From: Blasia pusilla
Lineage: Eukaryota > Marchantiophyta > Marchantiopsida > Blasiales
Direction of reading: 5' to 3'
NCBI GenBank assembly: GCA_050084515.1
Contig: CM114274.1
Span: 31,310,001 to 31,374,000 of the forward strand
Length of the DNA stretch: 64,000 bases
A model generated the notes under the pieces. It worked only from the letters and a program-made list of their open reading frames with translations, made no database searches and was not told where the DNA came from. A program made the translations under genes and the position numbers. This document shows positions 10,894-22,655 of this stretch, piece after piece. Position 1 is the stretch's first letter, and every line of letters starts with the position of its first letter.

Positions 10894-13800
10894 ATGTTGA
10901 CATGTACTAGAGCTAGTATCATATTGGTTGAAAAGAGGGGTGAAGGAGAGAATGATGAGCCTATTTGTGTCTTAGGTTACTTAGATGGGCAGACACTACA
11001 AGACCTGCCTTTGAAATGTTCTGTAATTGTGAAATTTGATTTTGATTTCTGGGACTTCAAACTCCTTGGTAGAACGCATCGGAATGCAGAGAAGGTAATA
11101 TTGCTAATGGAATTGGATGGTATAGTAGGTGCCCTTCAACAATTACCTGTAGGCCCTTGTGGGAGGATAATGCAAGTGTCCTCTCAATCTTCTACAGCCA
11201 CAGTGTCTATTGACGAGACTATAGCAAGTTCAGCTCCTATGTCTGAGAACCATAATGAAATTGAGGCACATCCGATGGGTTTAATTGATATCTCAAACCA
11301 AGGTTCTGTTCGGGCCTCGTTTGAGTCAGTTTTGATGGGAGATCCAACTGCAAAATGCTGGAATGATGACTTCATCAAATTAGGGAAGTGGGTTGAGAAG
11401 AATGGATACTAGGACCACAATTGGAGGGTGAGGATATGGGATGATGGAACAGATGTCAGAGGACATATAGAGTGTTTGGAGTGTAGAGTGAACTATGGGA
11501 ATGCAAAGAATTCCCAAAATATGAAAGCTATTGCAAATTGCTTTAGCAATTTTAGGACAAAGCATCTAGTTAACCTAAAACACAAGGATAGCTTCTGCAA
11601 GAGAAGAAAATTGCCTACATCATTGATGGAGCCTAGTGATGTTGTTCACCGACCTCAATTTGATCATGGTGAGGCCATCTCTAGAGGACTAGAGATTGTC
11701 TCCCAAATGAATGAGTGATAGGGAGATGTTCTTTGTGACACCATCTCCACAGATCCTCAGTATGCCAATATATCATATCTATTTAAGGTCACGTGTACGT
11801 TCTGTGGAAAGTTGCATACAGACATGTGCCCAAAGAAATTTAATTTGGATCATAATTTGAGACAACACATGGTTAGCCGGGATCATTTGGATGCCTCTGA
11901 GGTCAAGGAGGCTTGTGTGGAGATTGCATTGAGGTCAGGGAAGAGAGGAAGACCAAGGAAAGCAGATACCAGGGATCAACACCCATCATAGGGATCAATC
12001 CTGAAGTTCTTTACAGGAGATAAGTCCAACGTTGGGAGCTCTTCTGGGAAAGGTGGGTCAAATCCAACAATAGATCCACGACTAAATTTGCTTTTTTGGG
12101 GATTGTGGGATGAAATGGTAAAGTGGAGAGGAGATCAGATGGATATCAAGGCTGTTCTTGATGATCAAGAGGGAAGGCCCTTGTGGGATTGTGAGTTAAC
12201 CTATTGTGCACAAGTTTACAATCCTACTCTATAGTGACCATTCATGGTTGTTTTAGACACAAGCAATGTGAAAGGTTGTCTTACAATGGTGGCGGGTTTA
12301 TGAACCTAACGTGTAGTAAATGTGAGTCAGTAAAGCGATTGGATGATTTTCATGGTCAGGTGCACAGGGAAGCAAAAGCTTTAGTGCCAAGAGGAGCCAG
12401 AGATACTAGTGGGGGGATTCGGTTGGATTGTCTCACCAAGACAGGGCATAGAAAGCACGTTGCAAATTTAACTTCCAAATTCAGAAAGCAACGATGGCTT
12501 TTATCATAGTATGCTACCAACGTAGTTGCCTTGAGTACTATGCGGAGGAAGCTAGAGGAATTGTTAGGAGTAGCTACAGATAGGAAGGATCTGAGACTTT
12601 TCCTTAGGAATATAGTGAATGGGCATAGGATTGGAGCATTTGGTGGCAAAGAAGGGTTATGGGATTTCATGACAGATGTTGCTAGAAATCTAACCAGGGC
12701 TGCGAAGGGTTTTAGGTACGGTAAGAGAACCAAAGCCATAGCCGAAGCAATGCTAGAATTTGGTAGTCGGAAAGTGGCCCACTTCTTTCAAAAGAACTTA
12801 GGTGGTCCAAGTCTAAAATCATTGAAGTGAGACAGAGCCAAGTTACCACCCTTCAGAGCTGGATTACGCAAAGAGATATTCGTGGAGGTTGGCAGAATTT
12901 GTCTGCATCAAATCAAACTCTTGGAATTGAAGGAGATGTCCCTGTAATATTTGCAGAGGATGAAACAAGGATTAAGGAGAGGCCTAGGTGAGTGTTTGAA
13001 ATTCAATACAACAAATTATTAGCCACTGAACAATTTTTTTCCTTGTGAATACAACCTAACATTAAAGAGTCATGTTTGATAGATGGGAGGCCAAGTATGA
13101 TACCCTGATTGGGTTTTGTGGTCCCAAAGAGGCACACCAATGTTCATATGGAATGGAAGTACTGGTCGGGGAGGGTGATAAGGGCTACTACAAGATTGTA
13201 AGTACTTTCCAAGGTTACTATAAAGGCATGTATTCAAGAGTTGTCATTGTAAATCCTCTTCATGAATCTATGACTAAATTGGCCATCTGTGTTTCTGCCA
13301 TGTGTAACAAGTTCACTGCAAAGTGGGTGAGACAAAAGTGGATGTAGCTGAAAGCAATGTGGGATGAGTATTGTCGAGTTGATGTCGGGTCGTTATTAGG
13401 ACATGCCAATGACGGGGATGCTTGTCGTAGAAAACTAATGATGGAGGATTTTAGGGGTGTTAACTCTACTGCACCTAGGTATAGTGTGGTTTGGGAAGGA
13501 TGGAAATATTCTGTCTCTATTCTTCCTAATGGTGATTTGTATGACTTTGGAGACCAAGATGCACCTCACAATGGGAAGAAAGCAATTAATCCATTGGATA
13601 GATGCTCAACTACTTGCGTCCTTGGGAATGAACACGCATCTCTGTCATATGTGACAAATGTCTATAACCACTACAAAATTCATGAGCATGGCTTAAAGTG
13701 GGATGATGTGAATAGGATTGATAGGAAAATTTGGGCTGGGCCTCAACGAATTGCTTCAAAGAGAGTAGAAGCTTGTTTGCATGATATGTTTGAGAGAATG

Positions 13801-15095
13801 GATGTTTGCCATGAGAGAAGCCTAGGGACCCGACTACACTTGGAGGTTTGTGGTAATTACATTGATATTTTCTTCTCACGTAAGCATGACTTGAGGAGTC
13901 GTGTAGTTTTGGCATCTAAAGTGTCGTGGTTCTTTTGACTCTGGAGACTTTGGCTTAGACATGGTGATCATTCTGTGACAGGGAGTGTAGGATCTGTGAC
14001 AGAGAAGAACATGATATCAGTGCAAGATTTCCATGATATCAACATGTCTTGCCATTTTATTGTATTACTAATGTGTGCTTTCCGTGACAAGTATCCATAC
14101 TTGCAAGTTCCATTTCACCTCCTAGGATCTGATTATTGTGAGATCTTCTTCAGCAAGGTAGGTGGATGAGTGGCCATGAACGGAACTATGATTTTGGGTC
14201 TTTGTTGGATAGTGCAGTGGGATTGAATAGACTGGCTAGCTTGGAATTTGGACCAGAAGGATTAAAGATTGGCCGGTCTTTAATCCTTTTGGTCCTCCCC
14301 AAAGCAAGATCACGTGTGGGGAACTCTCCATCCGTTAGGTATAGGAGAAGATGATCCTAACCTGTTTGACTATTCATTAATTCAAACTAATAAGCTAGTA
14401 GTTCATGCCCTTAAAGAGGGTTTGGATGAAGCAAAATCAATATTGAGCAGGTTGAGTATGTCTCCTAGGTCCTCTTTGCCTACATGTCAGAGGCGATGGT
14501 GGTTGCACCCACAAGATGTGGAGGCAAGACGTGGCCTGATTCTGCTATTATAAATGAGGCAGTTGCATGTGATGACTCTAAGGATTTTGTAGAACATAGA
14601 CCAACAACAGGCCCTCGCCCACCCAAGGAGTCTAGTGTTGATGAAACAGAAGTTGATGACCCAATGCAGAGGGATTTCAATAGTCTTGATGCTTGGGAAA
14701 GTGATGCACCGACCTTTGTTCTCTTGGATGAAAAGAGAATAGTCCCTACAAAGGAGTTTTGGTTAGGGCGCATTCTATTCATCAAACAAAAATATGGTAG
14801 TCGATGGGGTAGATGTAGATCTCCTATTGATCTTTTGGACCGGCTTGTCCCAAAAGATGGACAGATAGGCAGTGTTTGTTAAATATTGTGCAATTGGTAT
14901 CGGCGCACAAGTAAGAGCAACACCTTGTTCACATATGATGCATGTGATGGCCAATATATTGACATTGAAATGGTGATTTCAAATGTGAGCTTGTCCATGA
15001 AGCCAAGTCTTACATCCAGGATATATGAATTGGATAACGGTGATTTACAAGTGGTCAATGATTACATCCGCAGCGTGTCGTCTTTTGCAAAGTGA
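10894..15095 (+). pseudogene. Transposase-like gene of unidentified DNA-transposon family, broken
   Basis: A run of same-strand coding blocks (10894-11718, about 11790-12230, 12260-12830, 13072-13938, 13975-14330, 14484-14880, 14886-15095) is separated by stops and frameshifts. Visible parts: a C-x2-C zinc-finger-like segment (IECLECRVNYGN), a C2H2-like finger (CTFCGKLHTDMCPKKF, then H-x5-H), an AT-hook (GKRGRPRKAD, about 11938-11967), a core with GFCGPKE, GDKGYYKI, VVIVNPLHE and GHANDGDACRRK, and a late block HLLGSDYCEIFFSKVGG plus GHERNYDFGSLL. DNA-binding fingers before a long core and a C-terminal FFS..GG block suggest a transposase; the last block is vaguely P-element-like. I cannot name the superfamily. 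It lies within the DNA that interrupts gypsy copy A. Confidence 0.5.
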
Positions 15096-15584
15096 TGTGT
15101 ATGTTATAGTGTGAAGTCATTTTCTGAGTCTATGATAGGCTAGTTTTGGGGGGATAGGTTAGGGGGATGACAACATGGCCATACGAGGATCCTACCCATA
15201 TTGAGGTTCAATTCCTTTCCGTCATCAAAGTAATGGGGAAAGTGGAAATTGCACTAAATATTGAATCAGTGGAAACATGCAGATAATTCCACCTAAAATA
15301 TCATTACTATGTTTGGCAGTGGCTTGGGTATTGCTGAAGGCTTTTAATAGCTTATTCTCAAGTGCAACAACACAAGACCACCACGCGTAGGGGTACTTAT
15401 CTTTACTTTCAAGCCCCTAAACAAATCAAGGATACAAATTTACTTAACAAAATATAGGGGTCATAATTTTTAAAAATGCGTGGATTTAAAGTAAGGAGGG
15501 GGGGGAATTCACTTAGAAGTTAGGTGTTTCTGACCCCAAAACGTCATAGGTAATGTAGGAGGTATACATAGAGTGTCCCCCTCG
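15096..15584. other. Non-coding tail of the insertion
   Basis: No coding sequence is recognised. A G-run lies at about 15498. A stretch around 15190 shares the core ATTGAACCT in inverted orientation with about 10600, so the transposase-like gene is flanked by a weak inverted similarity. Confidence 0.4.
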
Positions 15585-15639
15585 AGTGTGAGTTTGGAAG
15601 GATGTTAGAGTGCGTGTAGCGCCTCATCCTTCGCAGAGA

Positions 15640-16760
15640 GCACGTTTGGTGCATCAGGTCCACGAGGAGTTGGGTCATTTTGGAGTGAAGCGGACGTACA
15701 GCTTGCTCCAGATTCAATATTGGTGGCAAGGCATGTAGAGTGACGTTCAGCAGTTTGTTGCCATGTGCATGGTGTATGATCGAGTCTGAGCATCGTTCAA
15801 TGCTCCGACTCCACAGTTGCATCCACTTCCGATCATGGGTTTAGGTTATAGATGGAGTGTGGATTTTTCAAGACGTTTACCTTTGACGGAGCGTCATAGT
15901 CATTTTGTGTTGGTGATGGTCGAGCACTTCTTGAAGTGGATAGAGTTGCTTGCCTTGCCTGACAAAGCAAGTGAGGGAATAGCATATGCCTTCCTAGATT
16001 GAGTGTTGAGTCATTACAGTGCACCAGCTGAGGTGTTGACAGACCAGGATACGTACAAATTTTCGCACGGAATTTCAGGCCTTGAGTGATCATGCGCTAA
16101 TCGACCACCGCACCACTTCGAATTCATGAGATCATCCACAGACAGATGGACTAGCAGAGAGGATTATGCAGATGGTGAAGAGAGGATTGCGCAAGTACGA
16201 CTTGCAGAGAGGTCACCTAGGAGATTGGGATCTCCAATTGCCGTGGTTGGCGATGGGATACAGATTCAGCAGGTAGGCATTCTTAGCGTCTTTCTCACCG
16301 TACTTGCTGCTTTACGGCCGAGAGCCACATTTACCTACGGCCATTCGTCGAGATGTTGGTGAGGTTTGAACCTTGATGACCTTGATGTATGGATGCGAGC
16401 ATGTTCTTAGAGGGCTGAGTTGTTTCGGAGAGTGATGCCCATGGTGTTTGAGAACTTGGTGATTGCGCAACATCGGGATACATTGAGGTATGCGACTATT
16501 CGGGAAGGTGGTTATCGACCTACTATCCGGAGGTTTCATCAAGGAGACTATGTCTACTTGCAACAAACAGTACCTACGATGTTGGATGTGATTGCAGGGC
16601 GAACCATCTTGAGAGTGCGTGAGATGCTTCCATATGATGTTTTCTTATTGGAGGGACACGATGGTATGGTTTGGAAGGACCACGTGCGTAATTGTGCGCC
16701 ATGTCATCTTCCGAACATTGAGGGTACAGTTGATCCGAGCTTAGCAGTAGTTCTTGCAGG
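15640..16760 (+). pseudogene. Integrase of copy A, broken
   Basis: The zinc-binding region has HEELGHFGVKRTYSLLQ and a partly eroded C-x2-C pair (AMCMVYD). Copy A, unlike copy B, keeps the first catalytic Asp in RWSVDFS (about 15852-15872). The second Asp is in EVLTDQD (about 16030-16050). The Glu region (HPxADGLAE in copy B) is frameshifted here near 16080-16150. Stops at 15787-15789 (TGA), 16274-16276 (TAG) and 16408-16410 (TAG) match copy B positions. The C-terminal module reads RTILRVREMLP, LLEGHDGMVWKDHVRNCAPC (16600-16706), a GPY/F-like fold typical of gypsy integrase ends. No chromodomain is seen. Confidence 0.85.
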
Positions 16761-16764
16761 CTTG

Positions 16765-16908
16765 CGGTGTATATTGTGTGGTTCCGTCCGTGGTGCAGTC
16801 ACTATGCTAGTCTGTGATGGATGTTTGAGAGAATGGCATATGGCATGTCTAACGCCACCTCTCACTAGGGTTCTTGAGGGATGATGGATATGTCTCAAAT
16901 GTACGTAG
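16765..16908 (+). pseudogene. PHD zinc finger at the polyprotein C terminus, copy A
   Basis: The sequence RCILCGSVRGAVTML-VCDGCLREWHMAC, then a 13-residue TPPL-containing loop, then WICLKC gives the PHD Cys4-His-Cys3 pattern: C-x2-C, x11, C-x2-C, x4, H-x2-C, loop, C-x2-C. The WHxxC and W-x-C-x2-C features are classic for PHD fingers that bind histone H3 tails. A TGA near 16882 interrupts the loop where copy B has CGA. The natural end (TAG 16906-16908) lies one residue after the last zinc ligand codon pair, so the PHD is the extreme C terminus. In many plant gypsy chromoviruses a chromodomain sits here instead. Confidence 0.85.
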
Positions 16909-17090
16909 AGTGGGTACTTCTAGATTCCAACTTGTGTCTGTGACATGGATGACAAGAAGGCGACTAACGATGGGGCCACATGAGCTCCCAACCTTTTTGC
17001 TCTTAGCGTCCGAGAGATGTATGTCATGGTAAATAGGGATAGATGACTATCTTGAGTTAGAGGGACCTAACCACCAACTAGGGAGGCGAT

Positions 17091-17852
17091 TGGAGATATT
17101 TTGGTACTTCTTGTCTTGTTGTTTGGATTCCATGAGTTTGCTTGGGATCGTACGTGTTTGTGTGTATGTTTTTTGACAGCGATGTATGTTGTGTAGTGAT
17201 GTGTATGTGCACGACAGTTGTTACAACTTTTTAGGATAGATCGGAGAGATCTGGTAGAGCGCCTTTGCGAGTAGAGGAGGACAAGTTCATGAGGTCAAGG
17301 ATGACCTGCTGAAGTCTTGGGAGACCTGAGAGAGCAGGTTTCCCCTTCATTTCGGCTCATTTGGAGCCATATAGAGATACTTGCTATTTTGGGTAAGTTT
17401 CTATGTTTGGTAGAGTTGACTTTCCACTTTAGGAAGTATTCCTTGACCCACTACAGTAGATCAAGAGCCAAGGAGATGACTTACAAGCATAGGTTATTGA
17501 GGAGAGAGTTTGGGAGAGGGAAGGGGGTATACCTCAAGGAGAGAAAGTTTTAGAGCTCATTCTCTTTTTTTGAACCTCTTGGCATGTGGCGGCGAAGTTA
17601 TGGTCTCTTGCCTTGTGAGTGTAATCCAAGCCTCTCATTAGGAAAGTGGGTTTGGTTTGACATTGAGAGAGAGTGCACATATTTGAGAGCTATGGTGTTG
17701 AGAGAGATTGGATCTACTTGATTGATTGGAGATATTTTGATATTTCTTGTCTCCTTCGTTTGGATTCCATGAGTTAGCATGGGATCGTACGTGTTTGCGT
17801 GTATGTTTGTCGACAACGATGTATGTTGTGTAACGATGTGTATGCTCATGAC
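17091..17852 (+). repeat. Terminal repeat block of copy A: short repeat - 500 bp - short repeat
   Basis: A 126-bp TG...CA unit (17091-17216) is followed by about 510 bp (17217-17726) similar to the long repeats of copy B, then by a second copy of the short unit (17727 to about 17852). Copy B has the same arrangement at 57066-57831. The short unit has LTR-like ends and follows a purine-rich tract; the 500-bp unit is what flanks copy B. Which of these is the true LTR is unresolved. Confidence 0.75.
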
Positions 17853-18370
17853 GGAGATTATGTCTACTTGCAATAGATAGTTTTGATATTAGTGGATGTT
17901 GTAATGCGTGAAATATTCCCATCAAATGTTCTCTTGTTAGAGAGACAACGCGAAAATTGGATTTAGAAGGATCATCTAGGTAAATGGATGTCTTGTCACA
18001 TTCCAAACACTAATGAGATAATAGGTGCAACCTCCATGTTAGTCTGTGATGATTGTTCGAGAGGATGACACATATCATGATAGACTCCACCTCTTGATAA
18101 GGTTGCTTAGGGATGACCAAAATGCACACAAGGTCAATAGTTATGGATATAAGCTTTGAGGGATATGAGTAACTATGAAATAATTAGAGTTGGAGCCAAA
18201 TGAACATTTATAATTTTGTATTTAGTATCATAAAAATGTATGTCATTCATTGTAGGTAAGAATAGATGATTATATTGAATTCGAAGAACCTAACTAAAAG
18301 GGATAACAACTTACCTATATTAGGTAGCTAATGAGATTATTCTATATTTTTCAAAAAGCATCATCCAAGA
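17853..18370 (+). mobile_element. Fragment of an older relative of the gypsy family
   Basis: Starting abruptly at GDYVYLQ (about 17853), the sequence is a diverged copy of the integrase C-terminal module and PHD region. It reads MREIFPSNVLLLE, KDHLGKWMSCHIPN and then SMLVCDDCSRG, with several stops. The match extends into the 3' untranslated region (AGAATAGATGATTAT, then GAACCTAACTA) and fades near 18370. It is joined directly to the second short repeat of copy A. Confidence 0.65.
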
Positions 18371-19295
18371 ACTTAGATATATGCTGTATATAAAAAATAG
18401 CCTCTTTAATGCATATGATAAAATTAAAACTAGATGAAATAAATGTTGGGTGAAGACCTTAAAAAGACTACTAAAGTCTATTAACTCATATTTTAAATTT
18501 TAAAGATAAAATATGTTCCACAAAATAGACATAAATAAATTTTTAAAAATGTATATAATATGAATATGATGAATCCTAGAAAGGATGAGAAAAAATGAGA
18601 AAAAAAAAAGTGAATCACATCAATATGTGCCAAGCAGGAAAATATTGTAGTATCCACATGATGAGAATATATAACATTTTAGAGGTGTGAGTGGAACAAA
18701 CAAATAGAATAAAATTTATTAAGACTTCCTGATTACCATCATTTGCATGGAAACTAAATTCAATATTAATTTACATCGGTATCTTTTTTGGACAAGCACC
18801 ATCGCACAACTACGGGAAGGTCCGAGGAAGCCAAGTATCCAAAGACCCATCAATATAGCATCCGAATTTGGGCGCATGTCAGCGTCGCACTTGAAAACTC
18901 ACCTAAAACGGGTCCAAATTTTATTTTCATCCCCAACGCTGTCCATAAACCACCGAAGAAAAACGGAAGGAAAGCGTCCTCTGCCTCCAAATCACTGGAG
19001 TCTTTTTTATCGTCCTCCATGGGAACCTCCCCTCAATGACGTCAAATTCACACCACCTACATCGACAGGCCAGATAGAACTGAAACTCAGGGGAATAAAA
19101 GTTTCAGGGGAATAATTAATGAATGAACCGATTTACCTTGAACCTGGCCCTACGAAGGCTATGATTGGGGTAAATCCCTTCCAGTTTGGACACTTTCTGT
19201 TGGCACCGCGTCACGTGACCTGTATGCCAACAACAAGTACAAGTTCTCTATGTCTGCAAGCTCTGCTCTATTTACTCGCGCCTGTATCCCTTTGT
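18371..19295. other. AT-rich intergenic DNA, no gene recognised
   Basis: The first part is strongly A/T rich with no long open frame. Overlapping open frames at 18747-19115 and 18788-19039 resemble nothing I know and are probably chance. Confidence 0.5.
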
Positions 19296-22200
19296 TCAAA
19301 CCGGCGGTGCCTCCAAGCAAAAACTGTTGACCGATATGCCCCCATCTACGACAACGAGTTCACCAGTGATGAATGCCGCTGCAGGGAGGCACAAGAAGGC
19401 CACCGTAGCGGCTGGTTCATGCGGTTCACCAAGTCGACTTAATGGAGTGCGGGTCACCATCTCGTTTAGTATCGGAGGGATCTGTTTAACCTGTAACACT
19501 CAATGAACAAAAAAGTGACTCATGAGATAATTGTGATAAAAAACGAATTCTAAGTCTTGCCCCCAATTGCGACATCCTCCTCGAAATAAGGTGTAGCCTA
19601 GTTTGAGAAAGGCAAATAAGGACAGCGCAGATATTTCACAGCTGAAGGTTTTCAACCCATGGCTTCCATCAAAATTGGAGGGCGGGTTGGAAGTACGCAA
19701 GTTTGTAGCAACGGGTCTGGGTTTTCTAGCATCTTTTCAAAAAGGATTAGCAACAGTTATCAGAGGCGCCGACAATACACAGACTTTATATGTCGTCATG
19801 TGTATTTTTACCCCTTCACGATGGAGGTGAGGAGTCACTCATCGTTGGTTCCCTTCCGCAGTCAAATTCTTTGTGAAAATCACGAAAAATTTCAAGCCGG
19901 TGAGCAGAGTCATAGTGAAGAAGGATCAGTCTTTTGTGGCCATTGTCCCCTGTCCTGAGACAAGTACCAAAATAAAGGAATGCTAGGGGAACTAATGGGA
20001 ACCGCAGGATTGTGACCCAAACCTGACCCACAATGTAACAATTTTTTCCAGAGAGAAATGGATGGAAAGAACCAATGAGCTGATTTGAAGTCCCCAGGAA
20101 CCTAAAAGGACCGAAGGACTTGAAAATTACATTGTGGTTGCAGTATGTAGGCGGGCCAGATCATACAAGAACAGGTAGACTTAGAATCACAGATATCCTA
20201 TAGAGGTTGGAAACCAGGAAACTGACTTTGCTGCATGTCAATCTCTTTCAGCCATCTGAGCAAACCATATCGAATTTTCACATGAAAGGCTGCGAAGGGA
20301 GTGACATAGAAAGGTCCCGAGAATTACCATAGAAAGTGCGTCGGTGTTTATGAAGCCAGGGATAACACCATTCACTCGGATCCCATCACGTGCCCACTCA
20401 CATGCAGTTAACCTCACGTGCTGATTTATGGCAGCTGCAGCCACGAGATATAAGCAAATCAGTATCGCCTTCAGGTCTGCTCCATCGATATAGCATTTCA
20501 CTTCAGTGCAGTCTTTGGCTGTCAATTAATGATACTATAACCATCACATATCTTGTTGACCACAAACGATTATGTAAGGATGCTAAATTGCAAAAAAATC
20601 CATCAGCCTCAGGATTTGGTTTCGTACGAGTTCAACTATTGCACCCATTATCTATATCCATATTTCTGCTGGTTATGTACCATGCTCCACTCCGATTGTG
20701 GAATTACTTATGTGGAACCCTACGGGTGACTCACTATTCAGTAAACCTCCCAATGTTGTTCTATTCTGCTATGACTCGTTTGGCAAACTCCTTAGAGTTG
20801 TATCTGAATGCAGGATCATTCCCAGCCATCACAATTTATGTTGATGCACGCTTAAAGGAGTGGAAAAGCAAGGGATACACAGTTGGAGGCTCGACGTGCG
20901 ATGCCACATCTAAAACCGAGCATAATCCAGGGATATTCTAGACATGAGGTCATCATCACAATTTATGACAGTCATAAATTGTGTCTAAATTGTGGTGTGA
21001 TGAATTCTAGACAAAGTCATAAATTGTGATGTCTAGAATGTCCTTGGAGTCTCTAACAAACATCAGATCCTGTTCTTCTATACCTTTCGAAAACTCTGTT
21101 GAATGTGGGGATCATTGACTCAGTTTCTTTAATTTTCAGTTAATACGTCTTTGAAAGACTACCGTATACATTCCTTCATGAATATGTTGATTTCTCTCTG
21201 TGACTACGAACACGTGAAGTAAACAGACTCAATTTCGATCAAGGTCCTTACCTTTTGCCATACTGTAGACTCCAGTGCCACAAACAGATGTGATGCCACT
21301 TAGTGATGATACTGAGACAAAACATCCGTTGCCAGAGGCCTTCAAGTAGGGATAAGCCAGCTGGCTCAGATGGAAAACCTGTTCCAGATTCAACGCAATC
21401 AACTGTTGAAAGGAGTCTAAAGAAATATCGTTTATTGGTTTAGGCTCATTGCCGCCAACATTGTTCACCTGGAGAGGGATCAACCATAGCACTTGAGTTA
21501 GTATTGCCCAGAAGTCTCGTGTCCTTCTTCCCTCCCTCCTGATCTTGTGTTCCCGGGAATGCCACCAAATAGAGTAGACTGCTTTGTGTCATCACCGCAC
21601 ATATTTGGTTAAGTCACGCACTAGTGATATTTTGAGTGTCGTAAGACAATCTGAGAAATTGTTTGAGTATTCAAGACCATCCACCCAAATGTGACATCCG
21701 AATAGCCTACCTGAGAACTTCTGCCCGTTCTAGCCACCGTTGCCTTACCTCGCTGGCGATGTAGGGCAAAAGGGGACAAAAGGAGACATGGTCTAAGAGA
21801 AAAACGGAAATGCGTTCTTTTCCTTCATCGCAGATCTAGTTGACAAAGCACTAACGGAAATTAAAAACTTCCACGATAAAACTACTAGGATACGAGCCCT
21901 TCCCCATTACCCTTCTGGACATGAAATTTTCACATTTCACTGAAGCAGGGCGATCTGTGCAGGTGATTTAGAGGACTATGGAAGCTAGTCGACCGCGGTG
22001 GAGTCCAGATAGTAAGAGATCTGTCCTCGATCTCTTCGTGAACACACATGGAAAGATCAGGTTGATAACTGGGCTTGCACCCAGGATACCAGAATCGCAA
22101 CTTAAACACAGAAAGAAATTTATCTGTGACCTAAAAGAATTACAAAGAATATCATGGCTCGAAGATAAAACTGACGAGTATATCCAACTTTCCGCCGAAG

Positions 22201-22655
22201 AACTCCGTGGCCTTCTTGATAAGATCTTCACGGGCGGTTTTAGATGTGGCATCGCACGTGGAGCCTCCAACTGTGTATCCCTTGCTTTTCCACTCCTTTA
22301 AGCGTTCATCAACATCCTGCTCTGATCTCGCACAAATATAAACCGACGCGCCCAACACCAACAATTCCTCGACAATTGCTTTCCTGCAAGACGGAAGACC
22401 TATCACGTACACATACAATCGAGTATAATTGCGATCCGGCCTGAAAAATGCTTTCCTAAGATTGGAAAAACAATCGGTACGCAGCGCTGGAATGTCACGC
22501 GAGGAAATCTATGAACGCATCATGCGGGAGCTCATCCTAGATTTACACAAGTAATGATTGATGGCAAGGCCGAGCTCCTACCCAATACCCCTGGTGCTGC
22601 CGGTCACGAGCGCCGACTTTCCTTGCAAACTCCATCGCCCAGGGATTTTCTCCAT
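19296..22655 (-). CDS. Tropinone reductase-like short-chain dehydrogenase/reductase, five exons
   Basis: Exons on the minus strand are 22655-22582, 22383-22176, 21468-21252, 20434-20328 and 19490-19296, all with GT-AG introns (198, 707, 817 and 837 bp). The joined frame is exactly 801 bp, 266 residues, with no disruption; the start is MEKIPGRWSLQG. The Rossmann cofactor motif TGSTRGIG is at residues 18-25, NNVGG at 97-101, and the catalytic tetrad would be Asn121, Ser149, Tyr162, Lys166 (YSMAK). The tail PLSRLGEPHEPA...VDGG is typical of plant tropinone-reductase-like (SAG13-type) SDRs. These are cytosolic NAD(P)H oxidoreductases; the substrate cannot be read from sequence, and most family members do not act on tropinone. 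Arg44 after the second strand is compatible with NADPH preference. I treat the gene as intact. Confidence 0.92.
20838..20918 (+). repeat. Inverted copy of SDR exon 2 segment inside SDR intron 3
   Basis: These 81 bases on the plus strand match the coding sequence of SDR exon 2 (22315 down to 22235 on the minus strand) with only two mismatches that I can see. Because the gene runs on the minus strand, the copy is antisense to the transcript. The arms are about 1.3 kb apart in the primary transcript and could pair. It encodes the DERLKEWKSKG...CDATSK stretch on the wrong strand. Confidence 0.93.
20935..21039. repeat. Foldback (MITE-like) element in SDR intron 3
   Basis: The outer arms ATTCTAGACAT (20935-20945) and ATGTCTAGAAT (21029-21039) are exact reverse complements. 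Inner CACAATTTATGAC and GTCATAAATTGTG blocks recur several times between them, so the roughly 105 bp can fold on itself. It begins 16 bp after the inverted exon copy. Confidence 0.8.

Larger units (their letters stand above)
5956..15584. mobile_element. About 9.6-kb insertion splitting gypsy copy A (nature unresolved)
   Basis: Copy A stops matching copy B near 5955 and resumes near 15585, so this block was inserted into it or brought in by rearrangement. A CTCGAG hexamer occurs at both junctions (about 5952 and 15579), but I could not define a clean target-site duplication. Near both junctions a short inverted similarity is visible (CATTACATACGAC on the left, CATTACCTATGAC reading inward from the right), which may be a degraded terminal repeat. 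Contents: a tandem repeat, a PHD-like fragment and a transposase-like gene. It may be one large DNA transposon or several nested ones. Confidence 0.5.
15585..17090 (+). mobile_element. Ty3/gypsy copy A, 3' part (integrase, PHD, 3' UTR)
   Basis: Homology to copy B resumes at about 15585 (copy B 55725) and runs through integrase, its C-terminal module, the PHD finger and a 3' untranslated region. It ends in a purine-richer tract (AACTAGGGAGGCGAT, 17076-17090) that immediately precedes a TG...CA repeat. This completes the element begun at base 1. Confidence 0.88.

Noticed and set aside
15166-15232. tRNA-like stretch: GATGAC...GTCATC ends, A-box-like TGGCCATACGAGG and B-box GGTTCAATTCC
   Set aside because: Only about 61 bases separate the pairing ends, no anticodon arm fits and the T stem pairs poorly. 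At best it is a decayed tRNA-derived repeat.
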